Shown: positions 11,587 through 23,189, counted from the stretch's first letter. The stretch: DNA of 64,000 nt from Liopterus haemorrhoidalis (GCA_963971575.1 OZ020611.1:206316743-206380742); one strand, 5' to 3'. A program made the numbers and translations. The notes: a model not told the origin generated them from the letters alone.

Positions 11587-12053
11587 CAGTGGCGGATTAT
11601 ACGGTGGGCAGATTGGGCGGCCGTCCAAGAAGACGGATAGTCCGCCGAAGAACATGGAGGTGCCTTCGGTAATTATGTAAAAACAAAACGAACGAAGACT
11701 AGTTAAATTCGATAACAATTCTGTAGGTATATTGAATATGGTAAAATCAATTGCGATTTCAATACTATTAACTAATTTGCAAAAAGATAATCTCCAAAAA
11801 AAACATGAAAACACAATTTTTTATGTTTAAGAAAGACTATGTAACGAAATATAATAAAATATGTACGAGACGTAAAGTAATTGTATTGAAATTTAACGTA
11901 ATGTTTTAATGTAAACTAATAGTTTAATTAAAAGTTTTAATTTTAATATAAAATGTAATTGTGTAAAACATAATTGTTATCATCATTTTTTTTTTTTTTA
12001 TGGTAAGTGCTTTAATAATTGTAGAAATATGGGTTATTGTAGGATTATATAAT
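11587..12053. mobile_element. possible hAT-type left end at 11587, body unassigned
   Basis: CAGTGGCGGATTATACGGTG followed by a GGGCGGCC-rich segment has the look of a hAT/MITE terminus. No matching right end or duplication was identified. The AT-rich remainder has no coding sign. Confidence 0.3.
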
Positions 12054-12061
12054 AAAACTCT

Positions 12062-12344
12062 CAGTTGCGCACCCAGGAATTTTGATGGGGGGGGGGGACG
12101 GAAGACAAAATTATTTAAATTATGAATAAGGTTTACACTAAATTTCAAATGATGATCTAAAAAAAAAAGGTCCTCGCTTCGGAAATACAAAGTGATGACC
12201 TAAAAAAAAAGGTCCTCACTTCTAAAATACAAGTGACGACCTAAAAAAAAAGATCCTCATCTCTATTTTCTAATGTGTTTGTGTGTTTTTCTTTTTATTT
12301 CCTTTTTTCTTAGGGGGAGGGGGGCTCCCCTGGGTGCGCCACTG
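12062..12344. mobile_element. hAT-type MITE with perfect 8-bp duplication
   Basis: The ends are CAGTTGCGCACCCAGG and CCTGGGTGCGCCACTG. The flanks AAAACTCT (12054-12061 and 12345-12352) are identical. At 283 bp it is non-coding. Internally, three imperfect ~40-bp tandem units occur at about 12150-12275, each with GACCT, an A-run, GGTCCTC and a fragment like AAATACAAGTGA. The same unit is seen in other MITEs of this window. Confidence 0.85.
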
Positions 12345-12607
12345 AAAACTCTATTTTAGCCTTTAAATAACTTTATTCGATGATATAAAAATAACTACTT
12401 TGTTATTCGTTCAAGTTTTGTATTTACCCTATATTTCTGACTATAAGACGCACTTTTTACGCAGAAAAATCGCCTTAAAATTGGGGTGCGTCTTATGGTC
12501 CGAAAAATACGGTAAATACAAAACTTGAACGAACAACATAATAGTTATTTTTATATCATCGAATAAAGTAATTTAAAAGCTAAAATAGAGTTTACAGTGG
12601 CGCACCC
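12333..12607. repeat. long near-perfect inverted repeat (fold-back)
   Basis: The left arm (about 12333-12430) includes the last ~12 bases of the MITE end (GGGTGCGCCACTG) and adjacent unique DNA. The right arm (about 12530-12607) is its complement, ending ACAGTGGCGCACCC. The centre is itself a smaller inverted repeat with TATAAGACGCAC and GTGCGTCTTATGG. The arms differ at only a few positions, so the structure could extrude or be transcribed as a ~100-bp hairpin. Confidence 0.8.
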
Positions 12608-13178
12608 TACGTCGAATAAATTCCGTGCGCATAAAACAGAATCAACCAAAAAAAAAAATATAATAGAAATAAATACAGAATTAGCTGCCATTTCTGGAGG
12701 CCTTACAAGTCAACGATAACCCTTGGATGTGTTGATTCATAAATCATTTAATAATTTTACACGGTAAGAGTAGAATAAACGAATAATAAAGCCAAATCAC
12801 AATGTTACGGCAACAGGATGTACGAAACGGACAATTTCAGAAGTACCTGGATAAAAAAAATCATAGGAAGCTGTAAAAGAAAAGACAATTATAAAGTATT
12901 TTAAGGAAAGCAATATAAGCAATGCATTAGATAGTATCGAACAAGACTTGGTTTTTGAAGAGATTAACAACATTAGTTCAGACAAAAATAATACCAACAG
13001 TGACATTTGCGAGACGAGTTATCACTCGTCTGACGAGTTATCGTCGTACTGAGAGTGAAGATGAACGTTATTATGTTAGTGGTACAAGTTATCGTATTAA
13101 AAAAAAAATCTAAAAATTGTCTCTTAAATTTGTGGTGCGTCTTATCGTCCGGTGCGTCTTATGGTCCGAAAAATACGG
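12428..13178 (+). mobile_element. pogo/Tigger-like transposon relic with GACCATAAGACGCACC-type ends
   Basis: The left terminal sequence near 12428 (CTATATTTCTGACTATAAGA) and the right terminal sequence at 13125-13178 (GGTGCGTCTTATGGTCCGAA, then AAATACGGTA) form an imperfect inverted pair. TA follows the GG at the right end. A further inverted copy of the right-type end lies at 12486-12530, so a small MITE-like palindrome may overlie the left end. The internal coding remains are listed separately. Confidence 0.55.
12666..13041 (+). pseudogene. pogo/Tigger-like (DDE_1) transposase C-terminal relic
   Basis: The reading frame changes several times. Recognisable blocks are ELAAISGGLTSQ with PLDV (after the third catalytic residue in pogo-like transposases), ATGCTKR, then TIIKYFKESNISNALDSIEQ and DLVFEE with an acidic/serine-rich tail ending SDELSSY and a stop at 13039-13041. 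The block SFKKCNISNALDG followed by an acidic tail is characteristic of DDE_1 pogo/Tigger/jerky-type transposases. Stops and shifts show it is dead, and the N-terminal HTH and first two catalytic residues are absent. Confidence 0.7.
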
Positions 13179-13179
13179 T

Positions 13180-13512
13180 ACCTCAGATTGAGTCACCGGT
13201 CCTCCAGTATTCGTCGGCGTAAAGACTGACAATACAAAACGAACAGTCGCTTGTTTTTATTTTAGTTTTGTAGACTTGGCAATAATAATAGATACAAGAA
13301 TAAGATTTCAAAAATAAGTAAATAAAAAATATATCCTTAAAATGAAAATCACTATATATATTGGTAAAGTTTTCAAATTAAATTAGTCTAATAATATAGG
13401 GCTCTTTTCAATTTTACCACCTAAGGTCCTAAGGGAACGTAATTCGCAACTGATTAGATTAGAGCTATGTAAAATGGCGACTAAATTTCTCATTTTTAGA
13501 ATTTCGTAGGAA
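13180..13512. other. unassigned spacer
   Basis: AT-rich DNA with no recognised coding region or paired terminal repeat. Confidence 0.3.
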
Positions 13513-13994
13513 TAATGGTGGGTTTAGTCAACAATTAGCCTTAGCCTTAACGTTAGTTTTAGTCTTAGTGTTAGTTTTACCTTTTGTCTTAAGCGTAATA
13601 AATGAGTACGAACCATATCAATTTCCATTACCAATGAAACGCCGAGTTTAACGCACGTTCATTGTTGACGAACAAAGCTTGTTATAACTAATATTTGAAA
13701 CGTCAAAAATCAAAATATTTAGTTATAGATAACGATTAAAGAAATAAACATTGTGAAGAAAGATGTTCCGGAATAAAAACAATAGTAAATAGTTAATAGT
13801 TCGTAATATATAATCTGCACATTTTATGTCAATGTGAACGCACGCGCATTTGTGCAGTCTTAATCTTATTGCTTAGAAAAGTTGAATGTTAGTTATCTTT
13901 CAAGGTCGGTTTTAAGAACGTTAAGACTAAAACTAAATCAATGTGTTATATGAACTTGCTCGTAGCGATATGATAGTTTATCTTTTAAGGTTAA

Positions 13995-15353
13995 TGGGTC
14001 TATTCTGTATGAGTTTTCTACCGCTGTAAGCGCTACATATAACGTTGTAAAATACAGCGCTGTAAGGAAAGTGCTATTCTGTATTGACTCGCGTTGCTCT
14101 GTAAACTCTACACCGATTTAAAATATCGCTGTAAAGTTTCGGCGAAATTTTTCTGGCCGTAAGGCAGTTACAGTACTGTATAGAAGTCAAGTTGTATATG
14201 TTTGTATTGTTTGTGTCACTAAAAAAAAAATTAATGAACCAAATTTCGCCCTATTTCTAATGCAACTAGTACAAGAGGATCATAACAGGTAATTATGCTT
14301 AAAATATTACAAACACACATCAAGAGTCAAAAAAAGATTGTTAAGGGATAGAGAAAATCCGTTTTCTATCCTTGAAATCATTTTATTAAGTTATTTAGAT
14401 TGCATAATAATTTACTAATAGATATAATCAATGAATTAAGATTATATAGCGGTCCTTTTTTTTCATTCATACATGTTTTAGTTTATATATTTTTATATAC
14501 AGGTTTTAGCAACACTGTATTTTTTAAGTAATGAATTCTATCAGGCTACTATAGGGGCTCACAATTTCACTTCTATGAGCCAGCCTATGGTTAGTAGATC
14601 GATAAAAGAAATTTGTTATCTGATAACAACACATCTAATGCCAATTCATATAAAGTTCCCCACTACGAGGGAAGAAAAACGTGGATTGAAAGAAGGGTAA
14701 GTTTTGCATAATATAGCAACAAAAGCAAGAATACCTAACTATGCTGAGATTGATGCTGATGAGCTTGAACCTAAAAAAATAAAGATCCTGAACCTGAAAA
14801 TAATGGAGATCCTGAACCTGAAAATAATGAAGATCGTCTACCAAATGGTAAAATATTTGAAAAGTATTTAAAATTTTCAAAAACTGATTTAAAACTTTTT
14901 TTTAACTAATCAAGATATAAATTTGGGAAAGCAGATTAGGAATTTATATGTTCAGCAGTCCATTGCATAATTTGATGTAAAAAATATGTTTATATGGAAT
15001 AAAGATACATAAGATGCAAAGAGAAACTTTTATTTTTATAAACAAATTATAACAATAATTAATAAAAATTACAAACGTAAAAAACATGAGTATATGTGTA
15101 TATGCAAATATGATATACACTTACCAATCGATGGCATTGATCCATACGTCAAATTTTGAGGTTAGAAATAAACATAGTGAAGTTAGCTACAATGTAAGCA
15201 AAGTTTAAATCGATCGAAATTAAAGAATGTGTTACAGAATAGCTAATGCTCAATATTTACAGAGCCGCCGTAACTTGGCAGTTTACAGTGCTAAGTTCAC
15301 TACAGCGCTATAGTAATGCAGTACTGTAAACATGTTTTTACAGAATAGACCCA
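13995..15353 (+). mobile_element. inner PIF/Harbinger element with TAA duplication
   Basis: The element starts TGGGTCTATTCTGTA and ends TACAGAATAGACCCA, a perfect 15-bp inverted pair. TAA flanks it at 13992-13994 and 15354-15356. Many GCTGTAA / GCTCTGTAAA motifs near the left end and TTTACAG / GTACTGTAAA near the right may be transposase-binding sites. At 1,359 bp it is shorter than a full Harbinger; the transposase remains are internally deleted. Confidence 0.85.
14325..14880 (+). pseudogene. HARBI1-like transposase relic, probably two exons, internally deleted
   Basis: A first block (about 14325-14455) reads KKRLLRDRENPFSILE, then LLIDIINELRLY in another frame. This matches the N-terminal region of Harbinger nucleases (RRLLRDRSNPFELPD...FRL). 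After a pyrimidine tract and ATACAG (a plausible 3' splice site near 14503), a second block follows: VLATLYFLSNEFYQATIGAH, MSQPMVSRSIKEI, HIKFPTTREEKRGLKEG. Then the frame jumps directly to the C-terminus, HNIAIKARIPNYAEIDADEL, with an acidic tail (EPENN repeats). The central DDE catalytic domain is deleted, so it is inactive. Confidence 0.75.
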
Positions 15354-15412
15354 TAAAACTAAAACATAAGTTTAAAACTAAGACTAAAACTAAATTTTGG
15401 CTAAACCCACCA

Positions 15413-15495
15413 TAAGTAAGGACCGTCATGTGTTTGTCTGTCTGTCCGTCTGTCTCTATCTGTGTCTACCTGTTCAAATAATTTATTATAGAAAT
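15413..15495. repeat. (TGTC/TCTG)n microsatellite
   Basis: An imperfect tetranucleotide tract (TGTCTGTCTGTCCGTCTGTC) lies just outside the Harbinger MITE. Confidence 0.7.
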
Positions 15496-15499
15496 TATT

Positions 15500-16589
15500 T
15501 AAAAGAGAGGCGCGAATCCAATGGAAATTTCTAAACAATTTGTATCAGCAAATTGACAAGGGACAATCTGTGATTGGTGTATTTGCCGACTTATCCAAAG
15601 ATTTTGACACCGTAAATCACAAAACTTTATTACACAAATTAGAAAGGATTGGAATAAGAGGCAAGGTGTTAAGTTTATTGCAATCATACTTGTCAGAGCG
15701 AAAACATATAGTAAAAATAGGACAAAATGTATCTTCCAAAAAGGTTATAAATATTGGCGTACCACAGGGCTCTATTTTGGGACCCCTTTTATTTATTTTA
15801 TACGTCAACGGTCATCCATCTATCTGTAATAACTCTAAATTATATATGTATACCGACGATTCTGCAATCATAAATAGCGCATGTAATGCTCATACTTTGG
15901 CTAATGAGACAAACAATCTCAATTTAGTTGACAGTTGGTTTCGAACAAATAATTTATTTTTAAACATTGACAACATTTTTTATTCATTTTAACATATCCA
16001 ATTGTCAGCATAATTTTGATTTATTAATAAAGAGCGATAAAAGTTCCTTACATTCTGCCAAGTCTATTAAACATTTGGAAATAACAATAGACAGTAATCT
16101 CAAATGGTGTACTCACATTAATTTAATTGCAAATAAATTAACCTTCATCTGTTATGCAATGAGAAGATTAAAAACTCTGACCCCTTTTTCTACTTTAAAA
16201 ATATATTATTATGCGCAATTTTATAGCATCATATCATATGGTATTACTGTCTGGGAAGGTGTGCTCGACTGCAAAAAAAAAAAAAATTAGAATAATGTGC
16301 AGCGTGTGCAGAAACTTTTCATGTAGAAATCTAATATAAATAAATAAGAAAAAGAAAAATAATATTAATGACTTTAAACTATTAAATTACAATCACAGGT
16401 ATAACACTAGGTTTGAGCTTCATTCACTAGACACAAATTATCTACATTTGAGAACTCTCCTATGTACCTACAATCAAATATGCTTATATAATAAACTAAG
16501 TTCTGATATTAAGCAGATTAACTCTATAACATTATTTTTTAAAAAAACTGAAATTATTCCTACTAGAGAAAACATATTACTCTGTAGAT
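15500..16589 (+). pseudogene. non-LTR retrotransposon reverse transcriptase, 5'-truncated (CR1/Jockey-group type), part 1
   Basis: Recognisable order: FADLSKDFDTVNHKTLLHKL (RT core 1, normally DLSKAFDT), SYLSERKHIV, GVPQGSILGPLLFILYVN, YTDDSAII (catalytic box, normally YADD), and the thumb with SKSIKHLEITIDSNLKW (frame change near 15985). SYGITVWEG follows at about 16240, then a C-terminal block with YNQICLYNKLSSDIKQ. The A-to-T change in the YADD box, stops and frameshifts make it non-functional. The copy is cut by a hAT insertion at 16590 and resumes at 17650. The family label is from motif style only. Confidence 0.75.
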
Positions 16590-17641
<1,052 letters not shown>

Positions 17642-17649
17642 CTGTAGAT

Positions 17650-17828
17650 GAATACATGAAAGATTCTGCTGCATTATTAAATAGTGTCCTGTAATTATAA
17701 GTATTTTATATCTAACTAAAGTAACATATTGTAACTATAATTATGTATCATATTATGTATTTTCTTTGACATATCCTATGTCTGTGTGTACAGATCGACT
17801 GGAATAAAATTATTATTATTATTATTAT
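17650..17828 (+). pseudogene. non-LTR retrotransposon, part 2: C-terminus and 3' end
   Basis: Directly after the hAT target duplication the frame gives DEYMKDSAALLNSVL and a stop. The 3' untranslated region then ends in AATAAAATTATTATTATTAT, i.e. an (ATT)n tail rather than poly(A). The LINE at 44130-45195 ends in the same kind of tail. Confidence 0.75.
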
Positions 17829-18100
17829 GATAACAACAACCTAATTTTTGTTCATACACTGCATAATATTTTTGGATAAAATGAACACAGTATTTTCGTC
17901 AGTTTATCGCTATTATGCAATTATCACTTTAAACATATCGTCACCGAACCTTGAAATAGGCAAAAAACTATTTCACTATTAGTTGTTTCAGGTAAGTAAA
18001 TAAAATTATTCAATTATTTGTACACATGCAAGCGGATGAAATTGTAGTGTGATTAGACTGAATAGTATTAATGGTTAAATAATTAACACAATATAATGTA

Positions 18101-19395
18101 TTGGGTTGTGTAATAAATTCTCGCGTTTTTTTGTTTATAAGATTTATTGAAGAAAACAATAATTATAGTAACAAATTAATCAATAATATATTCTCCATAA
18201 TTATTTACAACCTGTTCCCACCTAACGAGCAACTTGTTGATGCCGTCTCGCCAAAAATCTTTTGATTTTGTGTTGAAGAAATTTGTGAGCCAGGTTTTGA
18301 GGTCTTCATCGTTACCGAAGGTTACGCCCCTCATTTGGTTCGACATCGAGCGGAAAAGGAAATAATCCGTTGGCGCAAGGTCCGGAGAGTATGGCGGATG
18401 CGATAGAATCTCCCATTTGAGATCATTCAGAGCCTCTTTGACGATGTTTGCTGTGTGTGGGCGCGCATTGTCATGAAGAAGGATGACTTGACCACGTCGA
18501 TTGTCCCTTTTCTGCTGAATTGCTTCGTTCATGCGATGAAGTTGGGCGAGATAGCATGCCTTGTCGACAGTCTTGTTCTTTTCCAGCATTTCCCAGTAGA
18601 GCACACCTTCACAATCCCACCAGGCGCAGATCATTGTCTTCTTGGGATGGAGATCTTGCTTAACTCTCGGCCTTGGTGTGTCTCCTGGTGCCGTCCACTC
18701 TTTTCTTTGCTTCATATTTACGTAAAGACACCACTTCTCATCCCCGGTGACAATTCTGTATAAAAATCGTTGCTTGTGACCGCGTGTTGCATGATCCTGG
18801 GCGAGATTTTGAGCTGCTTTTTCGCGACTTTTTTCCTTGTGGCCATCGCTCAAGTTATGTGGCACCCAATTCCCAAGTTTTGAGTAAAGCACATAGAGTA
18901 AAGATGGTAAGCGATGGTCTTAAAGGCACATTCCATCTTTTCGGCCAACTCTCGTATTGTTTGACGACCATCTTCCTTCAAAAACATCTTGAGACGATCT
19001 TCGTTGAAGTCGGAAGGTCGGCCGGAGCAAGGTGCGTCACCAAGGTTGAAATTGCCATTTTTTAAACTTGGAAAACTAATTTTGTGCGGTCCTCGGAGCT
19101 ATAGCATCTACTACATATACGTCACAAATGTCGCGAGCTGATTCCGTAGCTGTTTGACCACGACGAAAGGCAAAATAGAACAGATGCCGAAAATGATTTT
19201 TTTTTTTACCTCCTGGAATTTCCATTTCAAAAGCCTCAAATTCAATTAAAATTAATTAATCCCGAAAATTAAAGCAATTTAGTTTGTAGAGCACAAAATA
19301 CACTTAAGAATGCATATATAAACTTAACCTAACAAAACAAAATTTGCGGGAAAAAGATAAAATACAAAAAACGCGGAGTTTATTACACAACCTAA
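18101..19395 (-). mobile_element. full-length mariner (DD34D) element, TA target duplication
   Basis: The terminal repeats are TTGGGTTGTGTAATAAATTC at 18101 and its imperfect complement ending TTTATTACACAACCTAA at 19395. TA flanks both ends (18099-18100, 19396-19397). The length of 1,295 bp is that of a complete mariner. The encoded transposase is frameshifted. Confidence 0.9.
18176..19225 (-). pseudogene. mariner transposase, frameshifted
   Basis: The start at 19225 gives MEIPGGKKKNHFRHLFYFAF, the N-terminal HTH region. After a shift near 19070 it continues GDAPCSGRPSDFNEDRLKMF and DGRQTIRELAEKMECAFKTI (second HTH and GRPS AT-hook-like linker). A second shift near 18890 leads into 238 open residues. 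These carry the catalytic residues: D in VTGDEKWCLY, D in LLHDNARPHT and D in YSPDLAPTDYFLF. The second and third D are separated by 34 residues, the mariner DD34D signature. The C-terminus is complete (GEYIID, stop at 18176-18178). An N-terminal stop plus two frameshifts inactivate it; the catalytic half looks recent. Confidence 0.9.
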
Positions 19396-19817
19396 TAAAT
19401 ATGGTTTATTTCTAAGAAGTTGTTACAAGCAGTAGTAAGTTGAACAGAGAGCTTTCTCATTCCCAAATATTCATGCAAAATGTTGAGCACCCGTTCGGTT
19501 GAGATGCCCGCAACCTCAGCTATCTCGCGCTTGGTTACTCGTCGATCATCGATTATTATTCCATGGATTTTATCGGCCATTTCAGGCGTGGTGATCTCTT
19601 TTGGACGACCTGGACGCTCATCATCAAAAATGCTCTTACGACCGCGTTTAAATTCAATATTTAATTGTTGATATCGGGACTGCAAGTCCCCATAAACATT
19701 GTTCAATTCGGTGTTAATCTCATCGTTCGTTTTCTTTTTCAAATACAAGTATACAAGCACTGCACGATATTCGATTTTATTAACTTTTGTAAAAATACAA
19801 AAGTTTTTCGCTTTCAA
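19392..19817 (-). pseudogene. mariner transposase N-terminal fragment
   Basis: An open frame encodes the N-terminal paired-type HTH region of a second mariner: RGRKSIFDDERPGRPKEITT, then RRVTKREIAEVAGISTERVL, NILHEYLGMRKLS. After RKLS the family consensus is lost, and the frame ends at the boundary with the mariner at 18101-19395, so the catalytic half is absent. The first ATG at 19817 was taken because it precedes the HTH at the expected distance. Confidence 0.75.
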
Positions 19818-19931
19818 TGACTGTCAAACACAAACTAAATAACGCAGCTTACCAGTATCAAAAACAACATTTATTTGATACTGGTGGCGCCATCTTTTGC
19901 CTAGACCGATTACTTTTCAACAGCCCCTCGT
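19398..19931 (-). mobile_element. partial mariner, 5' end only
   Basis: On the minus strand the element starts with GAGGGGCTGTTGAAAAGTAA (complement of the sequence ending CAGCCCCTCGTA near 19931), a mariner-like terminal repeat next to TA. The 3' half is missing. A second mariner abuts it at 19395/19396, and the sequence beyond 18100 does not resume this element. Confidence 0.65.
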
Positions 19932-20664
19932 AAAAACTGAATTCATGATGCTTAAAAAAATTAGTCACATTACTTTTTGAACTCTTTGCTTCACATCTTT
20001 TTGCACTTGTGAAAATAAATACACTCTGCATTTCGGGTACACTACAAAATCATCGACATAAAAAACTCATGTTTATATAATTAATAAATATGAAATAACA
20101 GGATAACCTAATTATCATTCTAACCCAAGGATAATGTCGACAAAACAATAATTAAAATCAGCCTTCAACAAATGAAAAGAATTTCGGGAATAAACTAATT
20201 TTACAATTTCAGTAACATGCATTTAAAAATATTCATATTTCGATAATAATCCTTGATTTTTAATTAGTAAATTGGCAATTATATATCAACTAATTCAATA
20301 ATTTTGAAATAATGTTGTGTTGTTATTATTCTGTTTATATAACACTAATAATTATGCCTAACTCACGTACCGTGAAATTTCAAAGCCTGTAGTTAAAATC
20401 TTCCTGTTTATCTGAAACATTGCTGACGTCATATGATGATAGAATATGCATTCTTAACTAGGGACTAATTGTTAATATTATACTTCTATGTAAACATTTG
20501 TGACATTTGTTATAGAATTATCACATAGTTATCTCCCAAGACGGAATTAATTTCTATAATTTATAATTTTTTATTTGTCAAGACTTGATTATAATTAATT
20601 ATGATAATTATGGTAACATAATAATGTCAATTGGTCACTTATATCGCCACTCATGTGTCTGTAG
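19932..20664. other. no recognised feature
   Basis: AT-rich DNA. One TGACGTCA octamer occurs near 20424. No coding similarity was seen. Confidence 0.3.
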
Positions 20665-20905
20665 CAGTGGCGGCGCTAGCAGCGGGTCCGCCCCCTTAAA
20701 TTTGCTCTGGCCCTCAGTTGCCCCCCCCCACAATTTCTTGGAGAAAAATGTATTTTAGAAGAGAGGATCTTTTTTTAAGTCATCACTTGTATTTTCATGT
20801 GTATACGATAAAAAAATCATTTCAAATATTTCCTGACCCCCCAAATTTTACTCAAAAATTTCCTGCCCCCCCCCCCCTAAATTTTAAGAGCTAGCGCCGC
20901 CACTG
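20665..20905. mobile_element. MITE with CAGTGGCGGCGCTAGC ends
   Basis: A 241-bp non-coding element with a perfect 16-bp inverted terminal repeat (CAGTGGCGGCGCTAGC / GCTAGCGCCGCCACTG) and C/G-rich subterminal runs. Flanking 8-mers GTCTGTAG and GTCTATCT share 5 of 8 bases, a possible decayed hAT duplication. It contains the AGAGGATCTTTTTTT..TCACTTGTATTTT unit shared with other MITEs here. Confidence 0.75.
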
Positions 20906-21059
20906 GTCTATCTGTCTGTTATCTATATTTTTGTCTGTATACAGAGTATATTCATTTTTTTTTATCGAGCAAAACTTCTCCCAATAACAGTGTCGCACTG
21001 CTATACACATTATTTTATGTCAGCAACAAAGCATAATAATGAACAACTTACAACTAAAC

Positions 21060-21533
21060 CCAAATCCAAATTACAAAAACCTAGTATAACAAAATTTACA
21101 AGAGTAATTCAATCAAAGAGTGTTTAAACTTTCTAAAATTAGTCGAAAAAATATCTGGGGTATCAGTAGAATTGGAAATGCTATTAAATTCTAAACACAT
21201 TCTATTCATAGGGGAATTATAGGCAAAATTAGTTCTATTATAAGGTAACAAAAATGGCTCCTTCATTATTGAGTTAAAACAGGTCTACGAAATGATAACG
21301 AATTTATCAATTCAGGGCAATCTACTTGAGAGTGAATTATTTTATGCAAAAATGTTAAATCTAGAAGTATACGTCTATTCTCTAATGATACAAATTTTAT
21401 ATTATTATTAGGAAATTTAAAGTTCAAATATTTGATAAATTTATTTTGTATTCTTTCTATTCGATTAATATAATTCAAATATTGAGGTGACCAACACGTA
21501 GTTGCAAACTCTAACTGACTCCTGACTAATGTA
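21060..21533 (-). pseudogene. non-LTR retrotransposon C-terminal part (downstream of an inserted mariner)
   Basis: On the minus strand from about 21533: LVRSQLEFATTCWSPQYLNY, INRIERIQNKFIKYLNF, the block after the reverse transcriptase thumb found in many CR1/Jockey-group LINEs (RSQLEYAS.VWSPY....I..IE.IQ..F). Then FLHKIIHSQVDCPELINSL. It is the continuation of the fragment at 22453-23013. The mariner inserted at the TA at 21532-21533 separates the two. Confidence 0.7.
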
Positions 21534-22450
21534 CGAGGTTTGCTCAAAAAGTATCGCGAATTTTGAATTTCCGCGGGTTACCTATATTCGATTTTCGATT
21601 TTTTTATGGCGTTATGTTGGTACTCATGTCTCTCACTTATGCCGACAAGTTCGGCCATTTTGAATGTTCAGATAATTTTTGACAGTTGCTTTGCTTGCAC
21701 GTGTTTTGGCTCGTCTACGATTTTTATCTATACCAAAAAATTGATCAAAGAATCTGTATCAAATTTTATGTGAAAAACCAAATTAAGTGCGCGGACGCAT
21801 TCCGAATGTTGACTGTGGCATATGGGGAAGCTACCTTGGACCGAAGCAACGTTTATCGGTGGTACAAAATGTTCTCAGAGGGCCGAGAAGATGTGAACGA
21901 CGAAGAGCGTGCCGGACGCCCGAGCACGTCAACAACAGACGAAAACATTGATGAAGTGAAGAAAATAGTATTGGCCAATCGTCAAATCACCGTTAGAGAA
22001 GTTGCTGAGGACCTAAACATATCGATTGGCTCGTGCCATTCGATTTTTACCAATGATTTGGGCATCAGACGGGTCGCCCGCGAAATTCGTACCAAAATTG
22101 CTCAATTTAGACCAAAAACAGCATCGAAAAACAACACACTAATAATGCCGCAACCACCGTATTCCCCAGATCTGGTCCCCTGTGACTTTTTCTTGTTCCC
22201 GAAACTGAAGAGGCCCATGAAAGGACGACGCTACGCTACGAGTGAGGAGATAAAGACGGCATCGAAGGAGGAGCTGAACAAGATCACATAATGTGATTTT
22301 TTTTAGTGCTTCGAGGATTGGAAAAAACGTTGGCACAAGTGTATAATATCTGGTGGGGATTACTTTGAAGGGGACAAAATAGATATTCATGAATAAATAA
22401 ATAATTTTTTAAAAAACACAAAATTCGCGTAACATTTTGCACAGACCTCG
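21534..22450 (+). mobile_element. internally deleted mariner inserted in a LINE
   Basis: The ends CGAGGTTTGCTCAAAAAGTA and the inverted partner ending ACAGACCTCG carry flanking TA (21532-21533, 22451-22452). At 917 bp it lacks about 350-400 bp of a full mariner. The same subfamily, with its own different deletion, recurs at 42048-42687. Confidence 0.88.
21749..22291 (+). pseudogene. mariner transposase with catalytic core deleted
   Basis: The N-terminal HTH region is well preserved: ADAFRMLTVAYGEATLDRSN, VYRWYKMFSEGREDV, ERAGRPSTSTTDE, ITVREVAEDLNISIGSCHSI. After IRRVAREIRTKIAQFRPKTA the frame jumps to ASKNNTLIMPQPPYSPDL with VPCDFFLFPKLKRPMKGRRY, so the first and second catalytic aspartates are lost and only the third region remains. 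A TAA ends the frame at 22289-22291. The HTH could in principle still bind the terminal repeats. Confidence 0.85.
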
Positions 22451-22452
22451 TA

Positions 22453-23013
22453 TAATACAATGATAATAGCGGCGACATATTTCTAAAAGGCACAGTCATT
22501 CGTCTTCCAAAACCCAACATACGATAAGACTTTTTAATTATCTCATTAACATGAACATCGAAAATAAGTTTACAGTCAAGAGTGAGTCTAAGATCTTTTA
22601 CGTTTAAGATCTTACAAAATGTAGTTATTTACTTTGTAATATTTACTATTTTAAAACATTTCTATTTCTAGTGAAAGATATTTTTGAACATTTTAATAAA
22701 TTCAGTATTAATTTATTATCACAACAATAATCATACAATCTGCTTAAGTCATCCTGCATATTTAAACATTCCTGTACATTTGTAACTTTAGAAAATAATT
22801 TAAAGGCATCTGCAAACATTTAGAATTCACAAAAAAATTGTTAATATCATGTTCAAATATATTAAACAGCAATGGGCCTAAATAAGAGCCCTGTGGCACG
22901 CCTGATTTAACAATAACACGTCTAGAAGTAAAACCATTCATGACCACACACTGTTCCCGATGAGACAAATATGATTTGAACAAATTCAAGAGGTTTCCAT
23001 GTTGTGGACACAT
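22453..23013 (-). pseudogene. non-LTR retrotransposon reverse transcriptase fragment (upstream of the mariner)
   Basis: The frame from 23013 gives LFKSYLSHREQCVVMNGF, then VKSGVPQGSYLGPLLFNIF (RT domain 4) and NNFFVNSK. Multiple stops follow toward 22453, with traces of the thumb region. It shares orientation with 21060-21533 and is one LINE copy split by a mariner. The YADD region is lost or decayed. Confidence 0.75.
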
Positions 23014-23189
23014 TTGCTACGTTGTCATTGTCGTTTTGTGACAGTGTCTTTTAAATTTGGTAATGAAACAATGGTTAGCAATGAATTTCATTTATTTCTA
23101 TAAATTTCATCGTTTTTATGTCACACTGATGACTAAGCGGTTTTCATACCTATGGCCGGTGGTTTAGAAACGGAGCCTATCGCCTATCT

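Larger units (their letters stand above)
13516..15412. mobile_element. outer PIF/Harbinger-type MITE with TAA duplication, carrying an inserted Harbinger
   Basis: The ends TGGTGGGTTTAG and CTAAACCCACCA are perfect inverted repeats, flanked by TAA at 13513-13515 and 15413-15415, the target preference of PIF/Harbinger elements. Subterminal TTAGTTTTAGTCTTAG arrays mirror AACTAAGACTAAAACTAA on the other side. Removing the inserted element (13995-15353) and one TAA leaves about 535 bp of non-coding MITE. Confidence 0.82.

Noticed and set aside
18455..19065. Plus-strand open frames opposite the mariner transposase
   Set aside because: They are antisense shadows of the minus-strand transposase.
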